14,730 nucleotides of DNA. Source: Bacteroidota bacterium. Lineage in GTDB: Bacteria > Bacteroidota > Bacteroidia > Chitinophagales > Chitinophagaceae. The notes beneath the pieces are model-generated. The model worked only from the letters and a program-made list of their open reading frames with translations. It was not told the DNA's origin and searched no databases. Position numbers and translations under genes: made by a program. The DNA is taken from positions 1-14,730 of the forward strand of contig CANHUW010000017.1 in NCBI GenBank assembly GCA_947463975.1. Direction: 5' to 3'. This document shows positions 1 through 8,778 of this stretch, in pieces; position 1 is the first letter of the stretch, and each line of letters begins with the position of its first letter.

Positions 1-1446
1 CAACCAGAATGGGTAGAGGAACAATATAAAACGCTAGGTAAAACCACACAAATTTTAAGACAGTTATCCGATAATTTTAATAGTAATCAATCAAGTTTCT
101 TGTATCCTACTATTAAAGATAGTATTTGGGTTAATAAATGGCCAACTGAAGAATCTGAAGTATTTACAATCTATAGTATTATAGCTTCTGGTTTTAAAGG
201 AACTCTTTTTAAAACTAAATTCAAAGAAGGATATCATTTTGTGGATTTGTATAATCATGAATTAATTACTCCAAAAATTGAAATGGGGGATGCCGAAGTA
301 GAAGTTGAAACAGCTGCATTTCATTCAAAGTATTTGGGTACTAATAATGAGGGCGCTATTGGTTGTGTTGCTCAATTACCCATGCTGTTTTCTGCACAAC
401 AAATTGAAGATAAAATTACTATTCAAGTAAATAGAACTTTACCCAATGCACAATTTTGGGTATATACTTCAAATACTCAAAAACCCCCTTTAAAATTTGA
501 TTATCAATCTCAGTCAATTGATATTGGAGATATCGCGTCAAGATTCGAAGGAAAAATAATTATTCAAGTAATACAAAAGATTGCTGATAGATATAAATTA
601 TTGGATGAAAACATCTTAATCATCATCCCAGGAACACCTATTATCAATAAATCTAATGCGCTAAGAAATGCGCCCATTGTAGTCAATAGGAAGGGAATGG
701 TGTTCATTCCTTCGGGTAAATTTGTATTTAAGCAAACTCATGGGGATAATTTTATCCCTTATCCTACATTTACTGATTCAACTGTTATTTCAATGAATAG
801 CTATTGGATGGATGAAAGCCCAGTAACAAATCGACAATTTTTAGATTTTATAAATGCTTCTAATTATACACCTACAGATAGGGTTAATTATTTGAATCAT
901 TGGATAAATAATAAGCCTGTAATCTCAGATTTAAATAAGCCAGTAGTAAATATTAGTTATGAAGATGCCGCTGCTTATGCAAGTTTTTATAACAAGTACC
1001 TACCAACTGAAATCGAATGGCAATATGCTGCTCAAACAGCCGATTTAAACGAATGGCCGTGGAAGCAAGCACATCCAGTGACTAGAGAATATGAAGAAAT
1101 TACCAATACCTTAAGTGTCATAAAACTAAAGGGTATTGATTCTAGTTATGCTAATTTAGGTAATGGTATTTTAGATACTGTAGGAGCACATCCTAAAGGG
1201 GTTAATCCAAATGGCTTGTTAGATTTAGTTGGATCTGTTTGGCAATTGACAAAAGACAAATACATTTCTGGGAGTTATGAATATATTATTATGAAGGGTG
1301 GCAGCTACTTTAAACCATCTGGAAGTTGGTGGTATGTTCAAGCTGGGCCAAGAGAATTGACTTATGCTCAATATTTATTAAGAGTCAGTCAAGGGTTTGA
1401 ACGTAATTCAACGGTAGGTTTTAGATGTATGGCAAAAAATAATTAA
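1..1446 (+). CDS. Partial: C-terminal part of a carbohydrate-active-type protein with a C-terminal SUMF1-fold domain
   Basis: The frame is open from the first base, so the gene starts upstream of the window; 481 residues and a TAA stop are present. A TTG at 100 could be mistaken for a start, but the reading is continuous before it. Roughly nt 100-640 encode a beta-rich region (motifs IWVNKWPT and YHFVDLYNHE) resembling the tail of large Bacteroidota hydrolase-like proteins; I cannot name that family. From about nt 694 (GMVFIPSGKF) to the end lies a formylglycine-generating-enzyme/SUMF1 fold, with landmarks YWMDESPVTN, LPTEIEWQYAA, GLLDLVGSVWQ, KGGSYF and VGFRCM. The catalytic cysteines that active FGEs carry just after the GGS motif are absent, so this is probably a non-catalytic, perhaps glycan-binding, version. 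It sits 11 nt before a GH127 gene and appears to be the upstream member of that operon. Confidence 0.8.
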   Translation, partial: QPEWVEEQYKTLGKTTQILRQLSDNFNSNQSSFLYPTIKDSIWVNKWPTEESEVFTIYSIIASGFKGTLFKTKFKEGYHFVDLYNHELITPKIEMGDAEVEVETAAFHSKYLGTNNEGAIGCVAQLPMLFSAQQIEDKITIQVNRTLPNAQFWVYTSNTQKPPLKFDYQSQSIDIGDIASRFEGKIIIQVIQKIADRYKLLDENILIIIPGTPIINKSNALRNAPIVVNRKGMVFIPSGKFVFKQTHGDNFIPYPTFTDSTVISMNSYWMDESPVTNRQFLDFINASNYTPTDRVNYLNHWINNKPVISDLNKPVVNISYEDAAAYASFYNKYLPTEIEWQYAAQTADLNEWPWKQAHPVTREYEEITNTLSVIKLKGIDSSYANLGNGILDTVGAHPKGVNPNGLLDLVGSVWQLTKDKYISGSYEYIIMKGGSYFKPSGSWWYVQAGPRELTYAQYLLRVSQGFERNSTVGFRCMAKNN

Positions 1447-1457
1447 AACAAATTAAT

Positions 1458-3422
1458 ATGAATAAATTAGTAAAGGGCTTTTCATTGATTTCGATCATGT
1501 CAATGCCCATATTTTCATCTGCTCAACATGTAAAAATAGAGCCAGTCAATTTTTCAAAAGTAGTAGTGAATGATGCATTTTGGAAGCCTAAAATGGCATT
1601 GGTAGCAACCAAAACATTAGATGCATGTATTTATCAAACAGAACAAAAGACAGCCAGAATTAGAAATTTTGAAAAGGTCGCTAGAGGTAAGGGGGAAGCA
1701 CACGAAGGTGTTTTTTATGATGATTCAGATGTCTTTAAAGCATTAGAAGCTATTGCTTATGCAATTAAAAGCAATAAGGATCCGAAATTAGAAGCCAAAG
1801 CCGATGAATGGATTGATAAGGTTGTAGCGGCGCAGCTGCCTGACGGCTATTTAAATACTTATTATACATTAAATGGCTTAGATAAACGATGGACAGATAT
1901 GAGTATGCATGAAGATTACAATGCAGGTCATATGATTGAAGCAGGGGTGGCTTATTATGAGGCTACTGGCAAAAGAAAATTATTAGATGCCTGTATAAAA
2001 TGGGCAAATTATTTTGATGCTGTTTTTGGACCCAATAAAAAACATTGGGTTACTGGCCATCAGGAATTAGAATTGGCTTTGGTTAAATTACAAAGAGTAA
2101 CAGGAGATCAGAAGTATCTACAATTAGCTGATTGGTTATTGTCTGAAAGAGGTAAAAAATTAGCAGTGGGTTATACATGGACGGATTGGAAAGATACTTT
2201 GTATGCACAGGATGGGGTCCCAGTTAAAGAGCAAAAAGACATCACAGGGCATGCAGTAAGAGCGATGTATATGTATACAGGCGCAGCAGATGTAGCAGCA
2301 CATACTGGAGATGTAGATTATTTAAAGGCTATGCGAAATGTATGGGAAGATGTGGTCTATAGAAATATGTACATTACCGGAGGAATAGGTTCTGCAGGAA
2401 GTAATGAAGGATTTTCAAATGATTATGACTTACCAAATGAGCAAGCCTATTGCGAAACTTGTGCATCGGTTGGGATGGTTTTCTGGAATCAAAGAATGAA
2501 TAGTTTGACTGGAAATGCTGAATATATAGATGTACTTGAAAGAAGTTTGTATAATGGTGCATTAGATGGTTTGTCTTTAAGTGGAGATAGATTCTTCTAT
2601 GGTAATCCATTGGCATCTAACGGTAAACATGCAAGAAGAGAGTGGTTTGGAACAGCTTGTTGCCCTGCCAATATTGCTAGACTGATTGCTTCATTGGGTA
2701 ATTATATATATGGGTATAAGGGTAATAAAATGTATGTGAATTTATTTATTGGTAGTCAAACTAGTTTTATGTTACCAAAGGGAGAAATGCAATTCACCAT
2801 GAATACCAATTATCCTTGGGAGGGGAACGTGCAATGCACACTTAATATGAAAAAGAAAATGAATGCAACCATTGCGCTTCGATTACCTGGATGGGCTAAT
2901 GGTACGGTTGCTCCTGGAGGTTTATATTCTTTTGTTGAGACAAATATTACAAAGCCAACATTGCTTATTAATGGAATGTCTGTTCCATATCAAATAGAAG
3001 ATGGATATGTTATGGTGAATCATGATTGGAAGGATAATGATAAAATTGAATATCAACTACCCATGAATATCCAAAAAGTATTTTCAAGAAACGAACTAAA
3101 GTTTAACAACGATAGAGTGGCTTTTCAAAGAGGGCCATTGGTATATTGTATTGAAGGTGCAGATAATAATGGAAAGGCATGGAATATTATTGTTCCAAGT
3201 CAATTGAATTTTTCAAAAGAAGACTATTCTGTATTAGACGAAAAGGTAGTAAGCTTAGTCGCTAATTTGCCTACTTTACAGATTGACATGGGTGGATCAT
3301 CTGTTAAAAACGAAACACAGAAAGTCAGGGCTATTCCTTATTATACTTGGTGTAATAGAGGTAGTAATGAAATGCAGGTATGGATACCCACTAGTTTTAA
3401 AGATGTAAAAGTTAATTATTAA
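1458..3422 (+). CDS. Secreted GH127-family beta-L-arabinofuranosidase (DUF1680)
   Basis: This 654-residue protein has the length of the GH127 archetype HypBA1 (about 658). Residues 1-22 form a signal peptide (hydrophobic core, then SSA before Gln23), so it acts in the periplasm or outside. The GH127 active site is visible: Glu317 in SNEGF is the likely acid/base, Glu333 and Cys335 lie in CETC, and Cys401-Cys402 in GTACCPAN supply the zinc ligands and nucleophile. The Glu317-Glu333 spacing of 16 residues equals that of Glu322-Glu338 in HypBA1. The expected reaction is retaining hydrolysis of terminal beta-L-arabinofuranose, for example from hydroxyproline-linked arabino-oligosaccharides; substrate is inferred from family only. 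The start is ATG after AACAAATTAAT, with no Shine-Dalgarno sequence, as usual in this phylum. It lies between the SUMF1 gene and a second DUF1680 gene, almost certainly in one transcript. Confidence 0.92.
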   Translation: MNKLVKGFSLISIMSMPIFSSAQHVKIEPVNFSKVVVNDAFWKPKMALVATKTLDACIYQTEQKTARIRNFEKVARGKGEAHEGVFYDDSDVFKALEAIAYAIKSNKDPKLEAKADEWIDKVVAAQLPDGYLNTYYTLNGLDKRWTDMSMHEDYNAGHMIEAGVAYYEATGKRKLLDACIKWANYFDAVFGPNKKHWVTGHQELELALVKLQRVTGDQKYLQLADWLLSERGKKLAVGYTWTDWKDTLYAQDGVPVKEQKDITGHAVRAMYMYTGAADVAAHTGDVDYLKAMRNVWEDVVYRNMYITGGIGSAGSNEGFSNDYDLPNEQAYCETCASVGMVFWNQRMNSLTGNAEYIDVLERSLYNGALDGLSLSGDRFFYGNPLASNGKHARREWFGTACCPANIARLIASLGNYIYGYKGNKMYVNLFIGSQTSFMLPKGEMQFTMNTNYPWEGNVQCTLNMKKKMNATIALRLPGWANGTVAPGGLYSFVETNITKPTLLINGMSVPYQIEDGYVMVNHDWKDNDKIEYQLPMNIQKVFSRNELKFNNDRVAFQRGPLVYCIEGADNNGKAWNIIVPSQLNFSKEDYSVLDEKVVSLVANLPTLQIDMGGSSVKNETQKVRAIPYYTWCNRGSNEMQVWIPTSFKDVKVNY

Positions 3423-3431
3423 TCAATTTTC

Positions 3432-5738
3432 ATGCAATTAAGTAAAAAGATTATTCTATTTGGTTTAATACTGTCTTTTTTTGGGGGAGTCAATAATGCT
3501 CATGCACAACAAATAAAAGCCACTAGTTTTCCCATAAAAGATATACAACTATTAAATAGTCCATTTTCAAATGCTAAAAAATTAGATAGTGGTTATATTC
3601 TTTCATTATCAGCAAATAGATTGTTACATCGTTTTCACAAATATGCAGGGCTACCTGTAAAAGATTCGGTATATGGAGGATGGGAGTCAGATGGCTTATC
3701 TGGTCACACATTAGGACATTATTTATCTGCTGCCGCAATGATGTACTCCACTACTAGAACTAAGGCTTTTAAAACCAATGTAGATTATATAGTATCAGAA
3801 TTAGCCATCTGTCAGAATGCAAGAAAAACAGGATATGTAGGAGCCATTCCTAATGAAGATACACTATGGGCAAAAATTAAAAGAAGCGAAATCAAATCCA
3901 GTGGTTTTGATTTAAATGGTGCTTGGTCTCCATGGTATACGGTTCATAAAGTAATGGCTGGCTTGATGGATGCATATTATTTTACAAATAATAAACAAGC
4001 TTTGGAAGTAGCTACGAAATTAGCAGATTGGACTTATGATTTAGTAGCGCCATTATCTGATAGTGTAAGGTTAAAAATGCTGAACTGCGAATATGGCGGT
4101 ATGAATGAAGTATTGGCAAATATTTATGCTGTTTCAGGAAATACAAAATATCTGAAAGCTGCTCATTTATTTGAGGATGATTTTGTGATGGGCAAATTGG
4201 CTAATCAAATTGACCCAATGCCAGGAAAACATTCAAACACCAATGTTCCAAAAGCAATAGCAGCTGCAAGACAGTACGAATTAACAGGTTCATTAAGAGA
4301 CTCTACGATAGCTTCTTATTTTTGGCATACTATGGTTCAAAAACATAGTTATGTAATTGGGGGAAATAGCAATTATGAATATTGTGGAGATGCGGGTAAG
4401 CTAAATGACAGATTAAGTGATGCAACTTGTGAAACATGTAATACCTATAACATGTTAAAGCTAACAAGTCATTTGTTTACCTGGGAGCCGAATGCAAAGT
4501 TGGGAGATTATTATGAAAGAGCCTTATACAATCATATACTAGCATCACAACATTCCAAAACTGGGATGATGACCTATTTCTTACCACTAAGAATGGGAAC
4601 TGCTAAACAGTTTAGTGATTCTACCAATACATTTACTTGTTGTGTGGGTAGTGGAATGGAAAATCATTCTAAATATGAAGAGTCTATCTATTTTCAAGGC
4701 AATGATGGGTCTTTGTATGTAAATCTATTTATTCCATCTGAATTAAACTGGTCTGCAAAAAAATCTAAAATTATACAAACAACCTCTTTTCCTAATAGCA
4801 ATACTTCAACAATTATTTATCAAGGAAAACAAGCACAAAAATTTGCTATCAAAATTCGTAAACCATCCTGGAGCAGGTCTGTTAAATTAATGGTAAACAA
4901 TGTAAGCTATAATTACTCCCAAGATAAAAATGGTTTCATGATTGTCAATAGACAATGGAATAACAATGATTCATTACATATTGTATTTGATATGCATTTA
5001 TATAAAGAATCTATGCCTGATAATGAAAATCGTATTGCATTTTTATATGGACCTGTTGTACTTGCTGGTCACTTAGGCAAATCAATGCCTGATCCTGTTT
5101 TTGGCACTCCTGTAATTATGGATACAAATCCCTTAGATAAAATCAACAAAACTAGTCAAGAGGCATTAATCTTCAAGTGGAATGCAATTGGAAAACCAAA
5201 AGACATTCAAATGATGCCTTTATATGCATTTAATGATGATTATTATAGTGTATACTGGGATAAATTCACTACAGCAGAATGGGTGCTTAAAGAAAAAGAG
5301 TATGAAGCAGAAAAAATAAGAGTTCAACAAATTGAATCAAGAACTATTGATCAATTCAGGATTGGTGAAATGCAACCTGAAAGAGATCATCAATTAGTAG
5401 CCACTGAAAAATCCTATGTAAGTGATGCAGTAGGAAGAATGGGGAGGGAAGCAAGATTGAATAATCATTTTCAGTTTTATATGAAACAAGTTGCTCATGA
5501 AAAATGTAGCTTATTGTTAACTTATATAGGGGATGACAAGGGCCGAAAATTTGATATTTTAGTAAATGATCAATACCTCACAACAGTGGAGTGGGAGGGT
5601 GGTATTACCGGTCGATTTTATGATATTGAATATCCTTTGCCTATTATTGAATCTAATAAAAATAGTAAAATCACCATCTTGGCCAATCATGGAAAAACAG
5701 CAGGAAGGGTATTTGGCGTGAGAATTTTAAAAAACTAA
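3432..5738 (+). CDS. Secreted DUF1680 glycoside hydrolase (GH127/GH146-type) with C-terminal accessory domains
   Basis: This 768-residue protein has a signal peptide at residues 1-25 (AHA before Gln26). The (alpha/alpha)6 catalytic domain covers about residues 30-430, with the DUF1680 signatures GGWESDGLSGHTLGHYLSA, Glu316 in GGNSNYEYCG as likely acid/base, Cys333-Glu334-Thr-Cys336 and Cys403-Cys404 in TFTCCVGSG. It is longer and clearly divergent from the preceding GH127 protein, so the pair is not a recent duplication. The region after about residue 440 is beta-rich; the last 120 residues (DHQLVATEKSYVSDA through GRVFGVRILKN) fit the DUF6805 type of C-terminal module, and the part before it fits DUF4986. 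This architecture is common in Bacteroidota proteins assigned to GH127 or GH146; I cannot choose between them. The likely role is removal of a beta-L-arabinofuranosyl unit in another linkage. It follows the previous gene by 9 nt. Confidence 0.9.
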   Translation: MQLSKKIILFGLILSFFGGVNNAHAQQIKATSFPIKDIQLLNSPFSNAKKLDSGYILSLSANRLLHRFHKYAGLPVKDSVYGGWESDGLSGHTLGHYLSAAAMMYSTTRTKAFKTNVDYIVSELAICQNARKTGYVGAIPNEDTLWAKIKRSEIKSSGFDLNGAWSPWYTVHKVMAGLMDAYYFTNNKQALEVATKLADWTYDLVAPLSDSVRLKMLNCEYGGMNEVLANIYAVSGNTKYLKAAHLFEDDFVMGKLANQIDPMPGKHSNTNVPKAIAAARQYELTGSLRDSTIASYFWHTMVQKHSYVIGGNSNYEYCGDAGKLNDRLSDATCETCNTYNMLKLTSHLFTWEPNAKLGDYYERALYNHILASQHSKTGMMTYFLPLRMGTAKQFSDSTNTFTCCVGSGMENHSKYEESIYFQGNDGSLYVNLFIPSELNWSAKKSKIIQTTSFPNSNTSTIIYQGKQAQKFAIKIRKPSWSRSVKLMVNNVSYNYSQDKNGFMIVNRQWNNNDSLHIVFDMHLYKESMPDNENRIAFLYGPVVLAGHLGKSMPDPVFGTPVIMDTNPLDKINKTSQEALIFKWNAIGKPKDIQMMPLYAFNDDYYSVYWDKFTTAEWVLKEKEYEAEKIRVQQIESRTIDQFRIGEMQPERDHQLVATEKSYVSDAVGRMGREARLNNHFQFYMKQVAHEKCSLLLTYIGDDKGRKFDILVNDQYLTTVEWEGGITGRFYDIEYPLPIIESNKNSKITILANHGKTAGRVFGVRILKN

Positions 5739-5742
5739 TTAT

Positions 5743-7506
5743 ATGAAATTATTGAAACTGGTAACAATTACTGTATTTATCTTTTCTTATGTTGGGACGA
5801 TTTACGCACAGGTTGCAAAAGCGCCTGCTTATCCATTAATTACGCATAGTCCATATTTCAGTATTTGGTCTTTTAGCGATACTTTAAATAATCAAAATAC
5901 CAAACATTGGACTGGTGCTGAAAACGCCTTGCATGGAGAAATTAAAGTTGATGGTATTGCATACTCTTTGATTGGAAAGAATAATGCTAAAGTAGCTATT
6001 CAAAAAAAAATGGAGATTACAGCTACACAATCTATTTATCAATTTATTTGTGATAATGTTGATGTTTCGATAGTGTTCACTTCCCCTTTAATTATTAGTA
6101 ATTTAAATTTATTATCTAGGCCAATTACTTATATTAAACTATCAGCCAAAGCTAATGATGGGAAGAAGCATAAGGTACAATTTAAATTCAGTGCATCCAG
6201 CGATTTTGTGGTGAATACCCCTGACCAGGGTGTTGAAGCAAAGCAATATGTCTTGGGAAATTTGATAGTATTAAAAGCTGGTTCTATAGAACAACCCATC
6301 CTTAAAAAATCAGGTGATAATTTAAGGGTAGATTGGGGGTATGGTTATATTGCTTCTTCTAAAAATGAAGCAAATCAATTCATATTAAAATCTTCCAATG
6401 CTATTAATTCGTATGAGTTGACCACTTTGTTCAATGAGGAATTAGTGGGGGATAAAGATCAATCTCATCTATTAATGATTGGGTTTGATCAATTGTTCGA
6501 AGTACAATATTTTAAAGAAAATTTAAAGCCATGGTGGAAGCTTGAAAAAGATATTACCATGGAGAAATTATTACTTCGAGCTCAAAGTGAATATGTTTCA
6601 GTTATGAATCAGTGTAATCATTGGGATAAAAAAATTTGGAATGAGGCTTATGCATCTGGAGGAAAAGAGTATGCAGAACTTTGTATTATGGCTTATAGAC
6701 AATCTATAGCAGCCCATAGTTTGGTAAAAAGCACACAAAATGGAGATCTGTTGTTTTTATCTAAAGAAAATTTTTCAAATGGGAGTATCAATACAGTTGA
6801 TGTAACCTATCCCTCGGCGCCACTTTACTTGTTATATAATCCTTCTTTATTAAAAGGGATGTTAAATGGCATCTTTTATTTCAGCGAAAAAAGTGGTTTA
6901 TATAAACAACCTTATGCAGCACATGATTTAGGAACTTATCCCATTGCTAACGGTCAAACCTATCCAGAAGGGATGCCAGTTGAAGAATCTGGGAATATGA
7001 TCATACTTGCAGGAGCAATTTGTTCTATAGAGCAATCAGGATCTTTTGCTTTAAAACATTGGGAGAGTTTAACTACTTGGGTAAATTTTTTAGAAAAAGA
7101 GGGCTTAGATCCAGCGAATCAATTGTGTACAGATGATTTTGCTGGTCATTTGGCTAGAAATGCAAATCTTGCTATAAAAGCTATTGTCGGAATTAAGTCA
7201 TATGCAGTGATGGCAGATATGCTAGGTAAAAAAGAAATAGCAATGAAGTATCATTCAATGGCAGATGATTTTGCTAAAAAGTGGCAAACATTAGCGGATG
7301 CAGGAGATCATTTTGCATTAACCTATAATGATAAAAATACCTGGAGTCAGAAGTATAATTTAATATGGGATAAAATATTGGGCTATCATTTATTTCCTCA
7401 ATCTGTTTATAATAAAGAAATAGCTTATTATTTAACTAAGCAAAATGAGTATGGTTTACCTCTTGATAGTAGAAAAACCTATACAAAATCGGATTGGATA
7501 TTATGA
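5743..7506 (+). CDS. Glutaminase-A-like secreted protein (DUF4964/DUF5127/DUF4965), cut by in-frame TGA
   Basis: Residues 1-22 are a signal peptide (TIYA before Gln23). A DUF4964 segment follows (PAYPLITHSPYFSIWSFSD, then KHWTGAENALHGEIKVDG), then a DUF5127-type beta region (FSASSDFVVNTPDQGVEA) and the helical DUF4965/DUF1793 domain (YRQSIAAHSLVK, FLSKENFSNGSINTVDVTYP, AAHDLGTYPIANGQTYPEG, LCTDDFAGHLARNANLAIKA). This is the glutaminase A (GtaA) superfamily; Bacteroidota members often neighbour glycan-degrading enzymes and their true substrate is uncertain. The product ends at residue 587 in KSDWIL, whereas relatives continue DWI-(L/M)-W-T-A. The missing 65 or so residues, including the GFQARSVVGGYF motif, are encoded in the same frame downstream, so the truncated protein would lack the last barrel helices and probably not fold. 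The gene begins 4 nt after the preceding stop. The stop could be a real nonsense mutation or an assembly error. Confidence 0.85.
   Translation: MKLLKLVTITVFIFSYVGTIYAQVAKAPAYPLITHSPYFSIWSFSDTLNNQNTKHWTGAENALHGEIKVDGIAYSLIGKNNAKVAIQKKMEITATQSIYQFICDNVDVSIVFTSPLIISNLNLLSRPITYIKLSAKANDGKKHKVQFKFSASSDFVVNTPDQGVEAKQYVLGNLIVLKAGSIEQPILKKSGDNLRVDWGYGYIASSKNEANQFILKSSNAINSYELTTLFNEELVGDKDQSHLLMIGFDQLFEVQYFKENLKPWWKLEKDITMEKLLLRAQSEYVSVMNQCNHWDKKIWNEAYASGGKEYAELCIMAYRQSIAAHSLVKSTQNGDLLFLSKENFSNGSINTVDVTYPSAPLYLLYNPSLLKGMLNGIFYFSEKSGLYKQPYAAHDLGTYPIANGQTYPEGMPVEESGNMIILAGAICSIEQSGSFALKHWESLTTWVNFLEKEGLDPANQLCTDDFAGHLARNANLAIKAIVGIKSYAVMADMLGKKEIAMKYHSMADDFAKKWQTLADAGDHFALTYNDKNTWSQKYNLIWDKILGYHLFPQSVYNKEIAYYLTKQNEYGLPLDSRKTYTKSDWIL
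7504..7506 (+). other. In-frame TGA replacing a conserved Trp codon (codon 588 of a 999-codon frame)
   Basis: The reading around this site is S-D-W-I-L-stop-T-A-S-L-A-N. Relatives of the DUF4965/DUF1793 family have a Trp at the stop position, so one G-to-A change (TGG to TGA) explains it without any frameshift. The same frame is open from 5743 to the TAG at 8737-8739. No other interruption is visible, and all motifs on both sides are intact. This implies a very recent nonsense mutation, a strain-level variant, a sequencing error or, less likely, programmed readthrough. Confidence 0.85.
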
Positions 7507-8739
7507 ACAGCAAGTTTGGCAAACAATGAGAAAGACTTTAAAGCTTTGATTCTTCCAGTTCATCAATTTGCTTTAAATACCAGTTCTAAAGTTCCATTAA
7601 GTGATTGGCATGAAACTTTAAATGCAAAACAAATTGGATTTCAGGCTAGAAGTGTTGTTGGAGGGTATTTTATAAAAGTGCTTGCAGATAAATTAAAGAA
7701 AAATCAAAAATCCCACATTGTAGTTGCTAATTATGGGCGTATTAAAAATGATCCTGTAAGGCTTTTTACCATTACGAATAAAAAAGGACATTTTGTAAAA
7801 ATCACCAATTATGGAGGCATTGTAACCAATTGGACAGTTCCAGATAAAAAAGGTTTATTGGCTTCTGTTGTAGTTGGTTTAGATAGTCTTTCAAATTATC
7901 TACAAGATCCTCCTTATTTTGGTGCTTTAATTGGCAGGTATGGCAACAGAATTTCAAAAGGAAAATTTTCATTTAATAATACAAATTATCAATTGGCTAC
8001 TAACAACGGTTCAAATCATTTACATGGAGGCATTCTGGGATTTGATAAAGTAATTTGGACGCCTACCGTATTAAATGATTCTAGTATACAATTGCACTAT
8101 GTAAGTAAAGATGGTGAAGAAGGGTATCCAGGTAATTTAATTGTTGATGTGATTTATAGATATTCCAATTCGGATGAATTAATCATTGAATATAAAGCAA
8201 CCACTGATAAACCAACTCCAATCAATTTAACCAATCATACTTATTATAATTTATCAGGAGATTTTAATCAGTCTATACTCAATCATTATTTACAAATTAA
8301 GGCAGATGGCTTTACGCCAGTAGATGATGGTTTAATTCCCACTGGTATCATAGAAAAAGTCAATAATACTCCATTTGATTTTACTACATCCAAAGTCATC
8401 GGGGAAAGGATTCAGCAGGTGGCTGGAGGGTATGATCATAATTGGGTGCTTTCAAAAAAGAAAGAAGAATTATCAGTTAATGCACAATTATATGACAAAT
8501 CATCTGGAAGAAATATGCAAGTAAGTACTACAGAAGTTGGTTTGCAATTCTATGCAGGTAATTTTTTAGATGGTAAATTTAAAGATCAATCAGGTGCACC
8601 ATTACTTAAACATCATGCACTTTGCTTGGAGACACAACATTTCCCTAATTCACCCAATCAATCTAATTTTCCAACGACCATTTTAAAGCCTGGCCAACAA
8701 TACAATAGTAAAACTGTTTATAAGATGAGTGTGCAGTAG
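7507..8739 (+). CDS. Downstream part of the fusion: end of the glutaminase-like domain plus galactose mutarotase (aldose 1-epimerase)
   Basis: The first roughly 65 codons (TASLANNEKDF, PLSDWHETLNAKQIGFQAR, VVGGYFIKVLADKLKK) complete the DUF4965/DUF1793 domain of the preceding gene and are in its frame. After a linker of about 20 residues a GalM-type mutarotase begins near RLFTITNKKG (fused residue 673) and runs to the TAG. The catalytic set is present: His761 in NHLHGG, His832 in LTNHTYYNL, Asp898 in GGYDHNW and Glu963 in LCLETQHFP (fused numbering). Mutarotases interconvert the alpha and beta anomers of aldoses; here the likely sugar is one released by the neighbouring hydrolases. There is no signal peptide and no in-frame ATG until 8515, so a separate start would have to be TTG 7516 or a GTG. 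That strongly suggests the domain is normally made as the C-terminal part of the secreted 998-residue protein starting at 5743. Confidence 0.85.
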   Translation, partial: TASLANNEKDFKALILPVHQFALNTSSKVPLSDWHETLNAKQIGFQARSVVGGYFIKVLADKLKKNQKSHIVVANYGRIKNDPVRLFTITNKKGHFVKITNYGGIVTNWTVPDKKGLLASVVVGLDSLSNYLQDPPYFGALIGRYGNRISKGKFSFNNTNYQLATNNGSNHLHGGILGFDKVIWTPTVLNDSSIQLHYVSKDGEEGYPGNLIVDVIYRYSNSDELIIEYKATTDKPTPINLTNHTYYNLSGDFNQSILNHYLQIKADGFTPVDDGLIPTGIIEKVNNTPFDFTTSKVIGERIQQVAGGYDHNWVLSKKKEELSVNAQLYDKSSGRNMQVSTTEVGLQFYAGNFLDGKFKDQSGAPLLKHHALCLETQHFPNSPNQSNFPTTILKPGQQYNSKTVYKMSVQ

Positions 8740-8750
8740 GTTTATTTATC

Positions 8751-8758
8751 TATCTTCG
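8751..8758 (+). promoter_or_regulatory. Possible Bacteroidota -7 element upstream of the J-KTSC gene
   Basis: TATCTTCG resembles TAnnTTTG with one mismatch and lies 20 nt before the ATG at 8779. No convincing TTTG -33 element is present at the right distance, so this is weak. It would make the J-KTSC gene independent of the carbohydrate operon that ends 39 nt upstream. Confidence 0.3.
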
Positions 8759-8778
8759 CGGCTTATTATATTTGATTT

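Noticed and set aside
100..102. TTG at 100 as the start of the first gene.
   Set aside because: The frame is open back to base 1 and upstream residues (PEWVEEQYKTLG...) look like normal protein; the gene is cut by the window edge.
2374..2616. Minus-strand 80-codon open frame inside the GH127 gene.
   Set aside because: It lies antisense within a well-supported gene and has no recognisable domain; a shadow frame.
7504..7506. Reassignment of TGA to tryptophan (alternative genetic code) as the explanation for the in-frame stop.
   Set aside because: hscB is the only gene ending in TGA and has TAG directly after it, so stops alone do not exclude recoding. However, every other Trp in all the coding regions, including about twenty in KatG, is TGG. 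With reassignment in such AT-rich DNA many would be TGA.
7503..7530. ATG overlapping the TGA (ATGA at 7503) as a restart site for a separate mutarotase gene.
   Set aside because: That ATG is in another frame and meets a TGA after eight codons, so it cannot express the downstream domain.
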